A stretch of DNA of 64,000 nucleotides from Paenibacillus naphthalenovorans (GCF_900099895.1 NZ_FNDY01000004.1:206557-270556); one strand, 5' to 3'; shown: positions 16,564-26,305, numbered from the stretch's first letter. The notes: a model not told the origin generated them from the letters alone. A program made the numbers and translations.

Positions 16564-16595
16564 AAAAAAACTTCCGGAGATGAATTCTCCGGAAG
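16564..16595 (-). terminator. Terminator of the thioredoxin-like gene
   Basis: CTTCCGGAGA and TCTCCGGAAG arms (10 bp, 5-base loop) followed by seven T on the minus strand, directly downstream of the gene ending at 16604. Confidence 0.9.
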
Positions 16596-16603
16596 GATGA
16601 AAC

Positions 16604-16951
16604 TTATGATTTCTGCAGTTCGTTCGCAACGTCAACGGCGCGATCCAGAAACTGCTCAATTTCTTCCCGGGTCTTGCGAAGCTTGCTGACAAAACGGATA
16701 AGCTCTTTGCCGTCCCGGAATGCGATGAAGCTGGGGATACCTAAAATATTCAGCTCGGAGCAGAGTTCCGGCATCTCATCGCGGTCAATATGAATAAAAG
16801 TCAGCCGGTCTTGATAAGCCGCCTCCACTTCAGGCATAAAAGGTTCGATAAAATGGCAGTCCTTGCACCACGTCGCTTTAAATACGGCAATCGTTGGCTT
16901 AGAGCCGCCGATAATCTCATTGAATCTTTGTTCAGTTGTAACGTGTTCCAT
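16604..16951 (-). CDS. Thioredoxin-family protein (CKDC active site)
   Basis: A 115-residue thioredoxin-fold protein counted from ATG 16951 (MEHVTTEQ), 8 bases after GGCGG; a GTG three codons earlier is possible. The redox motif is CKDC in FKATWCKDC, and the cis-Pro region is GIPSFIAF. The active site differs from the WCGPC of general thioredoxin, as in the YtpP-like group. It is cytoplasmic, probably a thiol reductase of unknown substrate. Monocistronic with its own terminator. Confidence 0.88.
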   Translation of the reverse strand: MEHVTTEQRFNEIIGGSKPTIAVFKATWCKDCHFIEPFMPEVEAAYQDRLTFIHIDRDEMPELCSELNILGIPSFIAFRDGKELIRFVSKLRKTREEIEQFLDRAVDVANELQKS

Positions 16952-17150
16952 GGAAAACACCGCCTTTGAATGGAAGTGATGAATCTGTTTGTTAACATTA
17001 TATCACTTATAGCACTCGAAGCGGCTCCTGTCAACTTTCAACAAGACTCGTCATTTTCCATAAAAATGTATTTTACATTTATTCCTAAATGTGATATCAT
17101 AAAAATATCAAATAAGTATTAAATGAATTTCATCTAAGGAGAGCTGTCTT

Positions 17151-17993
17151 ATGAAAGAAAAAAATGCATGGGTGATTAATGGATTCCTGGGACTGCTGCT
17201 GATGCTGGCTGTCGATGCGCTCGGTCTGGTACTCTTGATGAATGAGTACATTCTGCTGGGTATTGTACTGCTCGTTGCATCCGCACCGCTGCTTTCTGCG
17301 ATTACTGTCGTGCAGCCCAATCAGGCCATGGTGGTCACCTTCTTCGGAAGCTATGCCGGAACCATTCGTAAAAGCGGATTGTGGATGACCGTTCCCTTCT
17401 CGGTCCGCAAAAAGGTATCTCTGCGAGTTCGCAACTTCAACAGCGCCAAGCTGAAAGTCAACGATATTGAAGGAAATCCGATCGAAATCGCGGCCGTAGT
17501 CGTATTTCGTGTGATCGACTCAGCCAAAGCTACGTTCGACGTAGACAACTACGAGCAATTCGTGGAAATTCAAAGTGAAACGGCCCTGCGCCATGTAGCC
17601 AATAAATATCCTTATGATACCTTCGATTCAAACGGCTATTCACTGCGCGGCAACTCTGAAGAAGTGGCCGCAGAGCTCAGCCGCGAGCTGCAGGAACGGC
17701 TGTCCGTCGCCGGAGTGGAAGTCATGGAAGCCCGCTTGACTCACCTGGCTTACTCAACGGAGATCGCAAGCGCTATGCTCCAGCGGCAGCAGGCCACCGC
17801 TATCATTGCCGCCCGCAGCAAGATCGTGGAAGGCGCCGTAGGCATGGTACAGTTGGCCATCGCCCAGCTGCAGCAGGAAGGCGTTATCGAGCTTGACGAA
17901 GAACGCAAAGCGGCCATGATCAACAATCTTCTCGTCGCCATTGTATCCGACCGTTCCGCCAATCCGGTCATTAATACAGGGAGCTTGTACTAA
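17151..17993 (+). CDS. SPFH/Band-7 membrane protein
   Basis: A 280-residue membrane-anchored SPFH protein. Two hydrophobic segments (about 10-30 and 33-53) form an N-terminal hairpin, followed by the SPFH domain (about 55-215; [14 protein letters not shown] start) and a helical Gln/Ala/Glu-rich region ([21 protein letters not shown]), which usually mediates oligomer formation. Bacterial SPFH proteins organise membrane microdomains or hold proteases. No NfeD partner is beside it. Instead a small DNA-binding-like gene follows after 9 bases. Confidence 0.88.
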   Translation: MKEKNAWVINGFLGLLLMLAVDALGLVLLMNEYILLGIVLLVASAPLLSAITVVQPNQAMVVTFFGSYAGTIRKSGLWMTVPFSVRKKVSLRVRNFNSAKLKVNDIEGNPIEIAAVVVFRVIDSAKATFDVDNYEQFVEIQSETALRHVANKYPYDTFDSNGYSLRGNSEEVAAELSRELQERLSVAGVEVMEARLTHLAYSTEIASAMLQRQQATAIIAARSKIVEGAVGMVQLAIAQLQQEGVIELDEERKAAMINNLLVAIVSDRSANPVINTGSLY

Positions 17994-18002
17994 GGGATCA
18001 CC

Positions 18003-18209
18003 ATGGCCGCGAAAAAAAACTTTCCCCTGCGGCTCGATCCCAAGCTGTATGAAGTGCTGGAACGATGGGCTGCCGATGATTTCCGCAGCGTGAACAGCCA
18101 TATCGAGTATTTGCTGCGTGAAGCGGCTGTCCGCGCAGGGCGGCTGCCCTCTTCCCGTTCTGCCGTTCGCAAGCCGCAGGAACCCGATCGCATGACGGAG
18201 GAGAACTAG
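18003..18209 (+). CDS. Small Arc/ribbon-helix-helix-like DNA-binding protein
   Basis: A 68-residue basic protein. NFPLRLDPKLYEVLERWA begins with a short beta strand followed by a helix, and the SVNSHIEYLLREAA helix follows, which is the Arc-type ribbon-helix-helix order. A disordered Ser/Arg/Glu tail ends it. AAGGGATCACC precedes the ATG, 9 bases after the SPFH stop, so both are translated from one mRNA. It may autoregulate the pair, or link a membrane protein with DNA; both are inferences. Confidence 0.75.
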   Translation: MAAKKNFPLRLDPKLYEVLERWAADDFRSVNSHIEYLLREAAVRAGRLPSSRSAVRKPQEPDRMTEEN

Positions 18210-18242
18210 TACGATAAAAGAAAAAGAATTCATGCCCAAGAA

Positions 18243-18287
18243 AGCCCCTATCTGTCCCAGGCGGAGTCAGATAGGGGCTCTGTTTTT
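18243..18287 (+). terminator. Terminator of the SPFH-RHH operon
   Basis: AGCCCCTATCTG and CAGATAGGGGCT arms (12 bp) followed by CTGTTTTT. Confidence 0.92.
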
Positions 18288-18395
18288 ACAGTTCAAAATT
18301 AGCGGACTTGGCGAATAGTAATTTGAATCATGCGCATAGTAACAACAAGGGCTGCCAAATCTTGCATCTACTGCGGCAATACGCTTGCTCCGGCA

Positions 18396-18439
18396 AAAAA
18401 AACCGCATCAATGCGCCTGTAAGGCGCATCGACACGGCT
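18396..18439 (-). terminator. Possible terminator of the stalk-domain lipoprotein gene
   Basis: An ATGCGCC-TGTAA-GGCGCAT hairpin lies just downstream of the stop at 18454. A run of eight T (minus strand) follows some bases after the stem, with outer CCG/CGG pairing. The form is not ideal. Confidence 0.5.
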
Positions 18440-18453
18440 TAATCCATTCGTGT

Positions 18454-20052
18454 TTAGTCACGGGTAATCGAGACCATCTGGCTGTCTTGATCCCAGTTGA
18501 CTTCAGCTCCCATACTTTCAGAGACAAAGCGTACAGGAATATAGGTGACATTGTCGACCAGCACGGCCGCTTTCTCCAACTGTTTGGCTTGCCCGTTTAC
18601 CGTTGCTTCCTTGCTATCGATGGTAAGCAGGATTACTGTTCCGTTGAGATGATCCGTCACCTTCACTTGACGGGCCGCGGCGTCCCATTCCACGTCGGCA
18701 TCCAGTCTTTCCGCAACGAAACGCGCCGGCACCATAACCGTTCCTTGATCGTTAAAAGGCTTGATGCTGAGGAACGGGTCGACTTCTTCATTGATGAACA
18801 ATTGGATGTCTTTTTTCGTTACCTGCAAATCGTTCTTCAAGAGCTTATACAGCTGAGAATTCGGATCCAGGGAGGCAACGATTTTGCTCGGTGTGACCCG
18901 TGTTTCGTTGCCGTTCAATTCAATCACACCGCCGGTCGTATGGATTTGATTGATGGCCACCGGTTGGTTGATGTTCCACGTTTCAGCCGTTGAAGTGATT
19001 TTAATGCTCTTCAGTCCGCCTTCCAATCCTTGCGGCAGCGTCAGCAGCAATTCGGAAGCCGATTTGCGGGTCATCAGATCTTCATCGACATACATATCCA
19101 TTTTGAACACTTGATTTCCGTTCAGCCACTCCTTGGCCTTGGCTCCCGCCTCGGAGGCAAACAGCGCTTCAACGGATTGATCGTAATCTGCCAGCAGCTG
19201 CTCCAGATTCGTTTTGATGAAGGTATGAATGAATTCGACAGCAAGCGTTTTGTTATTTAAATAAGGTGTGATCGCAGCGGCCGTCGGATCATTTGGTTCC
19301 GTGCCGATTTCCTGCATCATTTGTTTCACAAAAGGGACATACAGATCATACAGCGTACCGATGAATTCTTTTAAACCCTGCTCATCCGCCAGTACGTTCG
19401 TCAAAAATCCTTTGACCAGTCCGACCAGCTCTTTGCCGTAAATCTCGGCATGCACCTTTTGCAGGTTCAGGCTTTCACCGTTCACGGTTTCATTGACTTC
19501 CTCAACGGTAATCGTGTTCGGATTCGGAAGGTTGCGGGAGAAGAACGTTCCGAATGAAGGCATCGCATCGACAGCCTTCTCCGTCAGCTGCTGAAGCTGT
19601 TTTTGCAGCTCGTCGGAAAGAGGGATCGGATCGCCCGCCGGGTTCCAGGTTGAAGCATCATTACGGATCAGCAGCGGCTTCTTGGCGCCTTCGATTTGAA
19701 TGATGTAATACGTGTTAGTCATCACCATTTCGAAGGGAATGCTCCCGCCGGAATAACCAAACGTTCCTTTCATGGATGCATTGAGAGGATCCTTCGCCTT
19801 ATATTCGGTGATATCCAGTGTAATTTTGCTGAACAAGTCAAATATTCGCTTGTCCTCAGGGGACAGCACGGCCGATGGATCAGCCGTCAGCTCAACGGTC
19901 AGGGATTGTTTGCCCTCTGCCGATTTGACGGCAAAGGTGTTCGCGAGCGCCTTGCTGATATCGACGTTCGCCACCGGTTGACAGCCTGCGAGGATAGCAA
20001 GCACACCGATCATCATGAGAATGAGTGCGGAATTCCAGCGTTTCTTTTTCAT
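18454..20052 (-). CDS. Lipoprotein with copper-amine-oxidase-N-like (stalk) domains
   Basis: A 532-residue putative surface lipoprotein. The signal peptide ends in LAGC, with lipidation at Cys23. The central region (about 50-390) is unrecognised but looks like an extracellular LolA- or LppX-like beta protein. The C-terminus (about 425-532) holds two repeats of the stalk-domain type: VMVPARFVAERLDADVEWD, and YIPVRFVSESMGAEVNWD, each followed by a VKVT or VSIT strand. Such domains are common in Paenibacillus surface proteins and mediate attachment or self-assembly. It has no catalytic amine-oxidase part. Monocistronic. Confidence 0.85.
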   Translation of the reverse strand: MKKKRWNSALILMMIGVLAILAGCQPVANVDISKALANTFAVKSAEGKQSLTVELTADPSAVLSPEDKRIFDLFSKITLDITEYKAKDPLNASMKGTFGYSGGSIPFEMVMTNTYYIIQIEGAKKPLLIRNDASTWNPAGDPIPLSDELQKQLQQLTEKAVDAMPSFGTFFSRNLPNPNTITVEEVNETVNGESLNLQKVHAEIYGKELVGLVKGFLTNVLADEQGLKEFIGTLYDLYVPFVKQMMQEIGTEPNDPTAAAITPYLNNKTLAVEFIHTFIKTNLEQLLADYDQSVEALFASEAGAKAKEWLNGNQVFKMDMYVDEDLMTRKSASELLLTLPQGLEGGLKSIKITSTAETWNINQPVAINQIHTTGGVIELNGNETRVTPSKIVASLDPNSQLYKLLKNDLQVTKKDIQLFINEEVDPFLSIKPFNDQGTVMVPARFVAERLDADVEWDAAARQVKVTDHLNGTVILLTIDSKEATVNGQAKQLEKAAVLVDNVTYIPVRFVSESMGAEVNWDQDSQMVSITRD

Positions 20053-20176
20053 TTGTGCCTCCTGAATTAAGGATGATTTATATTACAGCCTACAGAGTTA
20101 TACGAAAATAGGAGATGAATGTTGCACTTTTTTTCAAAAAAAGGTTAGTCATTCTGACAACGGGAGGAAAAACGGA

Positions 20177-21451
20177 ATGAACGGAGGACCCTATCGCTGG
20201 AGCGGTTTGGACCTGCTTCATAAAATCGCCGATGTCCCCCAGGAGGCCTGGCAATGGCTAAAAGCCAAAGCCCGCCTGCCCGCGCATGAAAAAAAGCTGC
20301 TCATCGCAGCTCACCGGATGGAAGTCGAAACCGCCTCCGTCGAGGCGTTGAGTAAACGTCTGCACCGGAGGCTGGACGTGGGCCCGGCTGGGGGCGCCAT
20401 CACTCTTGCTCCGCAGGACAGGGAGCTTCTAGAGCGAATTGAACGGGAGCGCGACGTACACAACCGGAACAATGTGACCCGCACCGCCGCTTATTTGAAT
20501 ATGTACCGGGAGCACCCTGAGCTTCATTGGGCTTTGCTCGCTCATATGGTTTCGCGAAACGGCGGCTGGTACATGACCGATCTGCAGGGCGAGCTCATGC
20601 CGCTGCTGCTCGACGGGAACCAGCGGCAGGCGGTATTCGCCTTTCTCGAGCGGGCCAATGCGCTCATTTTTAGAGATGCTTACGCCCAGCTGCTTCTCTA
20701 CCGGGCAAGCTTGCAGTGCCAATCGCCCCTCTTCTATCTGCTCCCTCTTTTAGGGGTCTCTTCCTTCATGCGTCCGGTCTGGGAGCTCTTTTGGGAACGC
20801 AAAGATTCCGTTGCGTTAACCATTGGTTTAATCGTTAACGAACAGAATCACATTGAACAACGAGTTGTCCAAAATCCCGTATTCCGCCATTCGGTCATCG
20901 AAACGCTGTTTTTCCAGGCCCAGTCGCTGCTGCAGCTTAATCAGATCGTTTTCCCTTATCTCCATAACGGCCGGATTCGTATGGCCGGATTAATACTGGA
21001 GAATTACAGCAGCCTGCAGGAACGAATTGAAGTTGGAAAAAAGCTGTATGCCATTTTGTTCGGCATACCTGTCGTTTCTAAGGGGGCCAGGGAATTCGCC
21101 TTCTCCACGAGTCATTCCGGATCCAGAGCGGATTATTGGCCTCATCTGTTTACCTGGACCCGCAAGCAGCCGCCTGTGCCTCGCGGCCAGCTGAAGGAGC
21201 GGCTGAACGGCTGCAAGCTTCGGCCTGGAGCCGTTCAGCTGTATAGTCCGAAGCTCGCCGACAGTTGGAAGGATTGTCCTTTATCTCCGCCGGAGCCTGG
21301 CGACTGGTTCCAAAATATGGAGACCATGTGGCACTTCACATCAATTGAAGCGCCGATCTCCTTTGAGATGACCCAGGAATACTGCTCGGGACTGAACAAG
21401 ATTGAGCTGGCTGTTCTGGCCGGCGGTCTGCTTGTATCCTCCTCCGAATGA
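20177..21451 (+). CDS. DUF2515 family protein (YppC-like)
   Basis: A 424-residue protein of the DUF2515 family, recognised by HNRNNVTRTAAYLNMYREHP and HWALLAHMVSRNGGW, which are strongly conserved in YppC of B. subtilis. No known function. The protein is mostly helical, with no signal peptide or membrane helix. The family's conserved His and Arg residues would be compatible with an enzyme, but that is a guess. GGGAGGAAAAACGGA precedes the ATG. It ends 5 bases before the convergent flippase gene. Confidence 0.82.
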   Translation: MNGGPYRWSGLDLLHKIADVPQEAWQWLKAKARLPAHEKKLLIAAHRMEVETASVEALSKRLHRRLDVGPAGGAITLAPQDRELLERIERERDVHNRNNVTRTAAYLNMYREHPELHWALLAHMVSRNGGWYMTDLQGELMPLLLDGNQRQAVFAFLERANALIFRDAYAQLLLYRASLQCQSPLFYLLPLLGVSSFMRPVWELFWERKDSVALTIGLIVNEQNHIEQRVVQNPVFRHSVIETLFFQAQSLLQLNQIVFPYLHNGRIRMAGLILENYSSLQERIEVGKKLYAILFGIPVVSKGAREFAFSTSHSGSRADYWPHLFTWTRKQPPVPRGQLKERLNGCKLRPGAVQLYSPKLADSWKDCPLSPPEPGDWFQNMETMWHFTSIEAPISFEMTQEYCSGLNKIELAVLAGGLLVSSSE

Positions 21452-21456
21452 TTCCT

Positions 21457-23127
21457 TTATCCGCGATCACTCTGACGGTCCCGGCCCGAGCGCCCAAGAA
21501 TCGGCCCGGCCAGCTTACGCAGCGGACCCGGCAAATGCTGCAGGTCTTGAACGGTCATCACCCGGGTCAGGAACAACAGAACGGGATATGCGGCGCCGGT
21601 TACTCCAACGATCAGTATCGACTGCACCATAGCGTCCCAACGTTCGCTGCCGAACGGGTGAATGTAGCTGCGGCTCACCGCATCCAGTCCGATACCCAAC
21701 AGCACAATCACCACAGCAACTACAGCCAGACCCGCCCAGCGGCGTAAGCTGAAGACACGGAAACGAACCGTTCTGCGCAGCATCTGCAGGCTGATGAACG
21801 TCATGACGATGAAGCAAAGCGCCGTAGCGGCAATAATTCCGTATATGCCGAACAACGGAGCCAGCGTGAAGCTTGCGATCAGCTTCACGGCAATACCTGC
21901 GACGACACTGAACACCAGCACCTTCATTCGGCCCATACCCATCAGCACGGCGCCGGAGGTTTGCATAAGGATTTGGAACATCGCGCTTACCGTCAGTGCA
22001 ATGATGATTGGTGCCGCATATTCTTCAACGACAGGCGACCCGGTTGGATTGCCGAAAATAAAATCGTTAAGCGGGCCTGCTGCGGCACAGATCACCAGCA
22101 CCATCGGCAGACCCGACAGGATCGAAAGCTGAAGCACCTTTGCCGTCTGTCCCTCCACCTGCTTCATATCGTTTTGCGAGTAAGCCGAAGAGATAATCGG
22201 CACAATGGATTGACTGAGCGCAATGGCGAGAATGATCGGAATACCGGCCAACGACTGCGCCCGCCCTACGAGTATTCCTAAAATTTCCTTCGCGGGCAAT
22301 TCTCCGATTTGATCCCTCAAAAGCAGCGTCACGATCGAAGCATCAATCGTGTAAATCAGCGTGACCGTCATGGAGAAAATGACAATCGGTACGGATAATC
22401 TAAACAGCTGCGCATAGATTTTTTTGAACGTCAACGGTTCGCCCCGGTCTGGACCGGGCGCTTCGGCCCTCTCCTCCAGCCGCTCTTTGCGGTCGCTCCG
22501 CTTAAGACGAATGGCGTAGTACAGCATCACGGCGGCAGCTGCGATGCTTCCCATCACGCCGCCGAACGAAGCGCCGGCGACGGCATACTCCAAGCTGTGG
22601 CTGAGAAGCAAATACGCCAACAGCACCGACGTGGCTACGCGAAAGATCTGCTCGATAATTTGCGACATCCCGTTAGGCATCATCATCCGCCGGCCCTGGA
22701 AATAACCGCGCATAATGGCGATGAGCGGAAACAGCAGCAGAGCCGGCGCGATCGCCTGAATCGGCAGAGCCGCTTCCGGGTTGGCGATGCTTTTAGCATA
22801 ATAAGGCGCCCCTGCATACAGCAGTACCGTCATCACGATGCCTGCGGCGGCTGCGAACACCAGCGCAGCCTTATAGATCCGGTCGGCCTCCGCGTGCTGA
22901 CCGAGTGCCGTACGCTCGGATATCATTTTGCTCAGCGCACTCGGAATCCCTGCCGTAGCCACGACCAAGAGGACCGAATACAGATTGAAGGCGATCCCGT
23001 ATGCCGCCATCCCGATGTCCCCGAGCAGGTAGACCAGCGGGATGCGCTGCACCACGCCAAGAGCCCTGGCCACCAATGCAGCCAGGGTCAGGATCAGCGT
23101 TCCTTTGACTAACGAATCTTTAGACAA
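21457..23127 (-). CDS. MurJ/YtgP-type lipid flippase (MATE/MOP superfamily, SpoVB-like)
   Basis: A 556-residue integral membrane protein with about 14 helices and no signal peptide. The start is TTG at 23127 behind GAAGAAGGGAA. The N-terminus SLVKGTLILTLAALVARALG and GYFQGRRMMMPNGMSQIIEQ in the loop after helix 4 are conserved in the SpoVB/YtgP family. Members flip lipid II across the membrane during wall or cortex synthesis. The paralogues YtgP (MurJ, vegetative) and SpoVB (sporulation) cannot be separated with certainty. A polar insertion rich in Arg and Glu lies near 205-225. Confidence 0.85.
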   Translation of the reverse strand: MSKDSLVKGTLILTLAALVARALGVVQRIPLVYLLGDIGMAAYGIAFNLYSVLLVVATAGIPSALSKMISERTALGQHAEADRIYKAALVFAAAAGIVMTVLLYAGAPYYAKSIANPEAALPIQAIAPALLLFPLIAIMRGYFQGRRMMMPNGMSQIIEQIFRVATSVLLAYLLLSHSLEYAVAGASFGGVMGSIAAAAVMLYYAIRLKRSDRKERLEERAEAPGPDRGEPLTFKKIYAQLFRLSVPIVIFSMTVTLIYTIDASIVTLLLRDQIGELPAKEILGILVGRAQSLAGIPIILAIALSQSIVPIISSAYSQNDMKQVEGQTAKVLQLSILSGLPMVLVICAAAGPLNDFIFGNPTGSPVVEEYAAPIIIALTVSAMFQILMQTSGAVLMGMGRMKVLVFSVVAGIAVKLIASFTLAPLFGIYGIIAATALCFIVMTFISLQMLRRTVRFRVFSLRRWAGLAVVAVVIVLLGIGLDAVSRSYIHPFGSERWDAMVQSILIVGVTGAAYPVLLFLTRVMTVQDLQHLPGPLRKLAGPILGRSGRDRQSDRG

Positions 23128-23146
23128 GACGTTCCCTTCTTCCCCG

Positions 23147-23632
23147 TTAATACCTTAGTACCCATACGATAAACAGAATGATCATCAGCAGCTGAATCGC
23201 TACCTTGACCACCAGGCCTGAGAAAAAGCCTACCACAGCCCCGATACCCGCACGGAAAGCCTGCCGCAGTTGGGTGCCTGCAACCAGCTCGCCGATCAGC
23301 GCCCCAAGGAATGGGCCGATTAAGAGGCCTGCTACAGGAATGACGAACGGACCGATCAAAAGTCCGATCGTACTGCCGACAACGGACGCACGGGAGCCCC
23401 CGAACTTCTTGACTCCCAGTGCGCTAACCGCATAGTCGGCCACCATCAGAACAGCCACGATCGTGGTCTGTATGAGCCAAAACCATAGTCCGAACGGCTC
23501 AAATCCAATCATCCAGCCATATACGAAGAAAGCCGCGTAGATGGCCAGTGCGCCCGGCAGCACCGGATATACCGCTCCGGCCATCCCGACTGCAAATAAG
23601 ATAATGATGATGATCCATGCTGCAACCGTCAT
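23147..23632 (-). CDS. DUF456 membrane protein (YqgC-like)
   Basis: A 161-residue hydrophobic protein with about five helices. Gly-rich repeats near VGSTIGLLIGPFVIPVAG and IGPFLGALIGELVAG are the DUF456 signature. Function unknown. It lies between the flippase and a HAD phosphatase on the same strand, with 19 and 30 bases between, so one operon is likely. GGAAGGAG precedes the ATG. Confidence 0.85.
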   Translation of the reverse strand: MTVAAWIIIIILFAVGMAGAVYPVLPGALAIYAAFFVYGWMIGFEPFGLWFWLIQTTIVAVLMVADYAVSALGVKKFGGSRASVVGSTIGLLIGPFVIPVAGLLIGPFLGALIGELVAGTQLRQAFRAGIGAVVGFFSGLVVKVAIQLLMIILFIVWVLRY

Positions 23633-23662
23633 CGCGCGATCTCCTTCCTTCCGGACTTTAGC

Positions 23663-24406
23663 CTATGTTAGAGCGTACTGCCTAATCGCTTGGGCGACGC
23701 CATTCTCTTCATTCGTTAACGTCACGGTGTCGGCCAAAGCTTTGACCTCATCTTGCGCGTTGCCCATCGCGACGCCAAGTCCGACCTCTTGAAGCATCAC
23801 CGCGTCGTTCAAGCTGTCGCCCATCGCCATCACTTGAGACATATGGATTCCAAGCAGCTCACACACCCGCTTTAATCCGCTGGCTTTGCTGATGCCCTTC
23901 GGATTAAGCTCCAGATTCCATGGGTGCGAATTCGTAATCTCCAACTGGTTCCACGAAGCAAGCTCTTGACGGATAACCGCAAGACTATCCTCATTTTCCG
24001 TATAAAAACCGAATTTCAGCCACTGCTTCGCATCGATCTCTGATTCGGGCAGCCAACGCTCTTTATTATAGATGTCGCCGACACAGTACGCCCAAAACCA
24101 CGTATCGTAGTAGGCCGCCAGCTTATACATACGCCGAATAAGGCCGGGGTCGACAACGTGACGCTCCAATAGCTTCCCCGGCGCCTTCCACACCTCGCTC
24201 CCGTTTACGGTCACCTGCGGCGATCCGAGTGCGAGCTCCCGCACGTACTCTTCCACATTCTGCACGCCCCGTCCCGTAGCAAACATCACGGTAATTCCGG
24301 CGTCCTCCGCCAACCGGATGGCTGCCTTGTTTTCCTCCGATATACGTTTATCATCCGTTAACAGCGTTCCATCCAAATCGAGCGCAATCAGTTTGTAACG
24401 ACTCAT
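23663..24406 (-). CDS. Cof-type HAD-IIB phosphatase
   Basis: A 247-residue HAD phosphatase of the Cof/YkrA type. Motif I is ALDLDGTLL (nucleophile Asp), motif II FATGRG, and motifs III and IV are KGISKASGL and AMGDSLNDAVML. The large C2B cap lies between. Such enzymes dephosphorylate sugar phosphates, pyridoxal phosphate or flavin precursors; the substrate is not predictable here. GGGGGAG precedes the ATG. It is 18 bases downstream of asnB on the same strand. Confidence 0.92.
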   Translation of the reverse strand: MSRYKLIALDLDGTLLTDDKRISEENKAAIRLAEDAGITVMFATGRGVQNVEEYVRELALGSPQVTVNGSEVWKAPGKLLERHVVDPGLIRRMYKLAAYYDTWFWAYCVGDIYNKERWLPESEIDAKQWLKFGFYTENEDSLAVIRQELASWNQLEITNSHPWNLELNPKGISKASGLKRVCELLGIHMSQVMAMGDSLNDAVMLQEVGLGVAMGNAQDEVKALADTVTLTNEENGVAQAIRQYALT

Positions 24407-24424
24407 TTGGCTCCATCTCCCCCT

Positions 24425-26305
24425 TTACAACGCATGTGCCAATGCCGGGCCCGTCAGCTCTTCCACATACGTTGTATGCCAAAGCGCGAACATATAAATG
24501 GTCCAGATCCGGCGCGCATAGTCCCCTTGACCGTTTTGATGGTTTTTCAGCATCGCCCGTACCGTATCGATGCGGATGTAATCTTCAATGCCGCTGCCGG
24601 CGATCTGCTCCATAATGACATGACCTTGAGGACCTTTCATCCAATCCCGCATCGGAACCGGGAACCCGAGCTTCGGCCGGTTTAGGATGAAGTCCGGAAT
24701 GATCCCTTCCATCGCTTTGCGGAATATGTACTTCGTCGTCCCTTCCGCTATACGGTATTTGGCCGGAATACGGCGGGATACTTCATAAAGCTCCACATCG
24801 AGAAACGGCACGCGAAGCTCCAATGAATGAGCCATGGTCATTTTGTCCGCCTTCATCAGGATATCCCCGGGCATCCACAGATTCATATCGATATACTGCA
24901 TCCGGGAAACCGGGTCCAAATGCTTGCTTTTATCGTAAAATACTTTGGCAATCTCCAAAGGATTCCGGTAGCTCCTAAGCATTTCACGGTCCGCCCGCAC
25001 CACTTCCGCTTTCATGTCCTCGCTGAAAATTTTGGCGTTGCCCAGGAACCGCTCCTCCAGCGGGGTCGTACCGCGAAGCAGGTAGTTCCGTCCGTAAAGG
25101 CCCTCCGGCAGCAGTCTGGCCAATGCATGCAGCAGCCGTTTAATCCCTGCCGGCAACCGTTCGACCGGGGCCAGCGACTGCGGCTCGCGATAAATCCGGT
25201 AGCCGCCGAACAGCTCGTCCGCTCCTTCCCCGGACAGCACGACGGTGACGTGCTCCCTTGCAAGCTGCGCGACATGATAGAGGGCGATCGCCGACGGATC
25301 GGCGACAGGCTCATCCTGATGCCAAACCGCCTTCGGCAGGGTGGCGAAATAGTCCTGTGCCGTAATGATTTTAGCGTAATGCTCCGTGTCGAGCGCCTGT
25401 GCGGTTTGTCTGGCGATCACCGTCTCGTTGTTCGCCCCCTCAAAGCCAACGGAGAAGGTACGGATCGGTTCGATCCTGCGCATATGCGCCGCAATCGCCG
25501 TCGAATCGATACCGCTGGAGAGGAAGCAGCCGCGCTCCACATCGCTTTGCATATGATGAATAACCGAATCCTTCAAAGCCTCCCGAATCTGCTCAACGCC
25601 ATCGGCGAGCGTAAGCTCCTCATTCGGTTCCAGCATCGGATCCCAATAGGGGCTAATCTTCATCTCGCCATCAAAGGTCACGGACACGGTATGGCCAGGG
25701 GGAAGCTTATAGATCCCCTGAAACATCGTGGTCGGCTCCGGAACGTATTGGAACGTCAAATAGTTCAGCAAACTCTCCGTATGAATGGCCCGTTCCACCC
25801 CGTCGGCCGCCAGAATGCTTTTGATTTCCGAACCGAACAGAAATCTCTTGCCGTCGTTATAGTAGTAAAAGGGCTTGATCCCAAAATGGTCCCGCGCACC
25901 AAACAGCCTCTTTTTCCGGCGGTCCCAAATGACAAAGCCGAACATCCCGCGCAAATGCTTCACGCAATCTTCCCCGTACTCTTCATACAGGTGTACAATA
26001 ACCTCCGTATCGCTGTGGGTTTTGAACCGGTGCCCCCTGGATTGCAGCGTATTGCGCAAATATTTATAGTTATAGATCTCGCCGTTAAATACGATCCATA
26101 CCGTCTCGTCCTCATTGGCCAGCGGCTGGTGTCCTTCACTCAAATCAATGATCGACAAGCGGCGAAAGCCCAATCCGATCCGGTTCTCGGTCCAAAATCC
26201 AACATCGTCCGGTCCCCTGTGAACGATAATATCGGTCATGCTTTTCAGCATGGAAGGGGCCGGTTCTCGGTCTTCAAAGTATAAAACGCCGGTAATTCCG
26301 CACAT
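24425..26305 (-). CDS. asnB: Asparagine synthase (glutamine-hydrolysing)
   Basis: A 626-residue AsnB counted from ATG 26305, because the catalytic Cys must follow the initiator Met (MCGITGVLY); the open frame extends 17 codons further. GGAGG lies 12 bases upstream. The glutaminase domain (1-210, with RRLSIIDLSEGHQP and NGEIYNY) supplies ammonia to the synthetase domain (about 235-540), which has the ATP-binding SSGIDST and SGEGADELFGGY motifs. The product is asparagine from aspartate and glutamine. B. subtilis has three paralogues; which one this is cannot be told. Confidence 0.95.
   Translation of the reverse strand: MCGITGVLYFEDREPAPSMLKSMTDIIVHRGPDDVGFWTENRIGLGFRRLSIIDLSEGHQPLANEDETVWIVFNGEIYNYKYLRNTLQSRGHRFKTHSDTEVIVHLYEEYGEDCVKHLRGMFGFVIWDRRKKRLFGARDHFGIKPFYYYNDGKRFLFGSEIKSILAADGVERAIHTESLLNYLTFQYVPEPTTMFQGIYKLPPGHTVSVTFDGEMKISPYWDPMLEPNEELTLADGVEQIREALKDSVIHHMQSDVERGCFLSSGIDSTAIAAHMRRIEPIRTFSVGFEGANNETVIARQTAQALDTEHYAKIITAQDYFATLPKAVWHQDEPVADPSAIALYHVAQLAREHVTVVLSGEGADELFGGYRIYREPQSLAPVERLPAGIKRLLHALARLLPEGLYGRNYLLRGTTPLEERFLGNAKIFSEDMKAEVVRADREMLRSYRNPLEIAKVFYDKSKHLDPVSRMQYIDMNLWMPGDILMKADKMTMAHSLELRVPFLDVELYEVSRRIPAKYRIAEGTTKYIFRKAMEGIIPDFILNRPKLGFPVPMRDWMKGPQGHVIMEQIAGSGIEDYIRIDTVRAMLKNHQNGQGDYARRIWTIYMFALWHTTYVEELTGPALAHAL

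Noticed and set aside
24827..26284. Open frame of 485 codons on the plus strand, antisense to asnB
   Set aside because: It is a shadow of a clear asnB gene; Arg/His/Leu-rich composition, no ribosome site, no recognisable protein.
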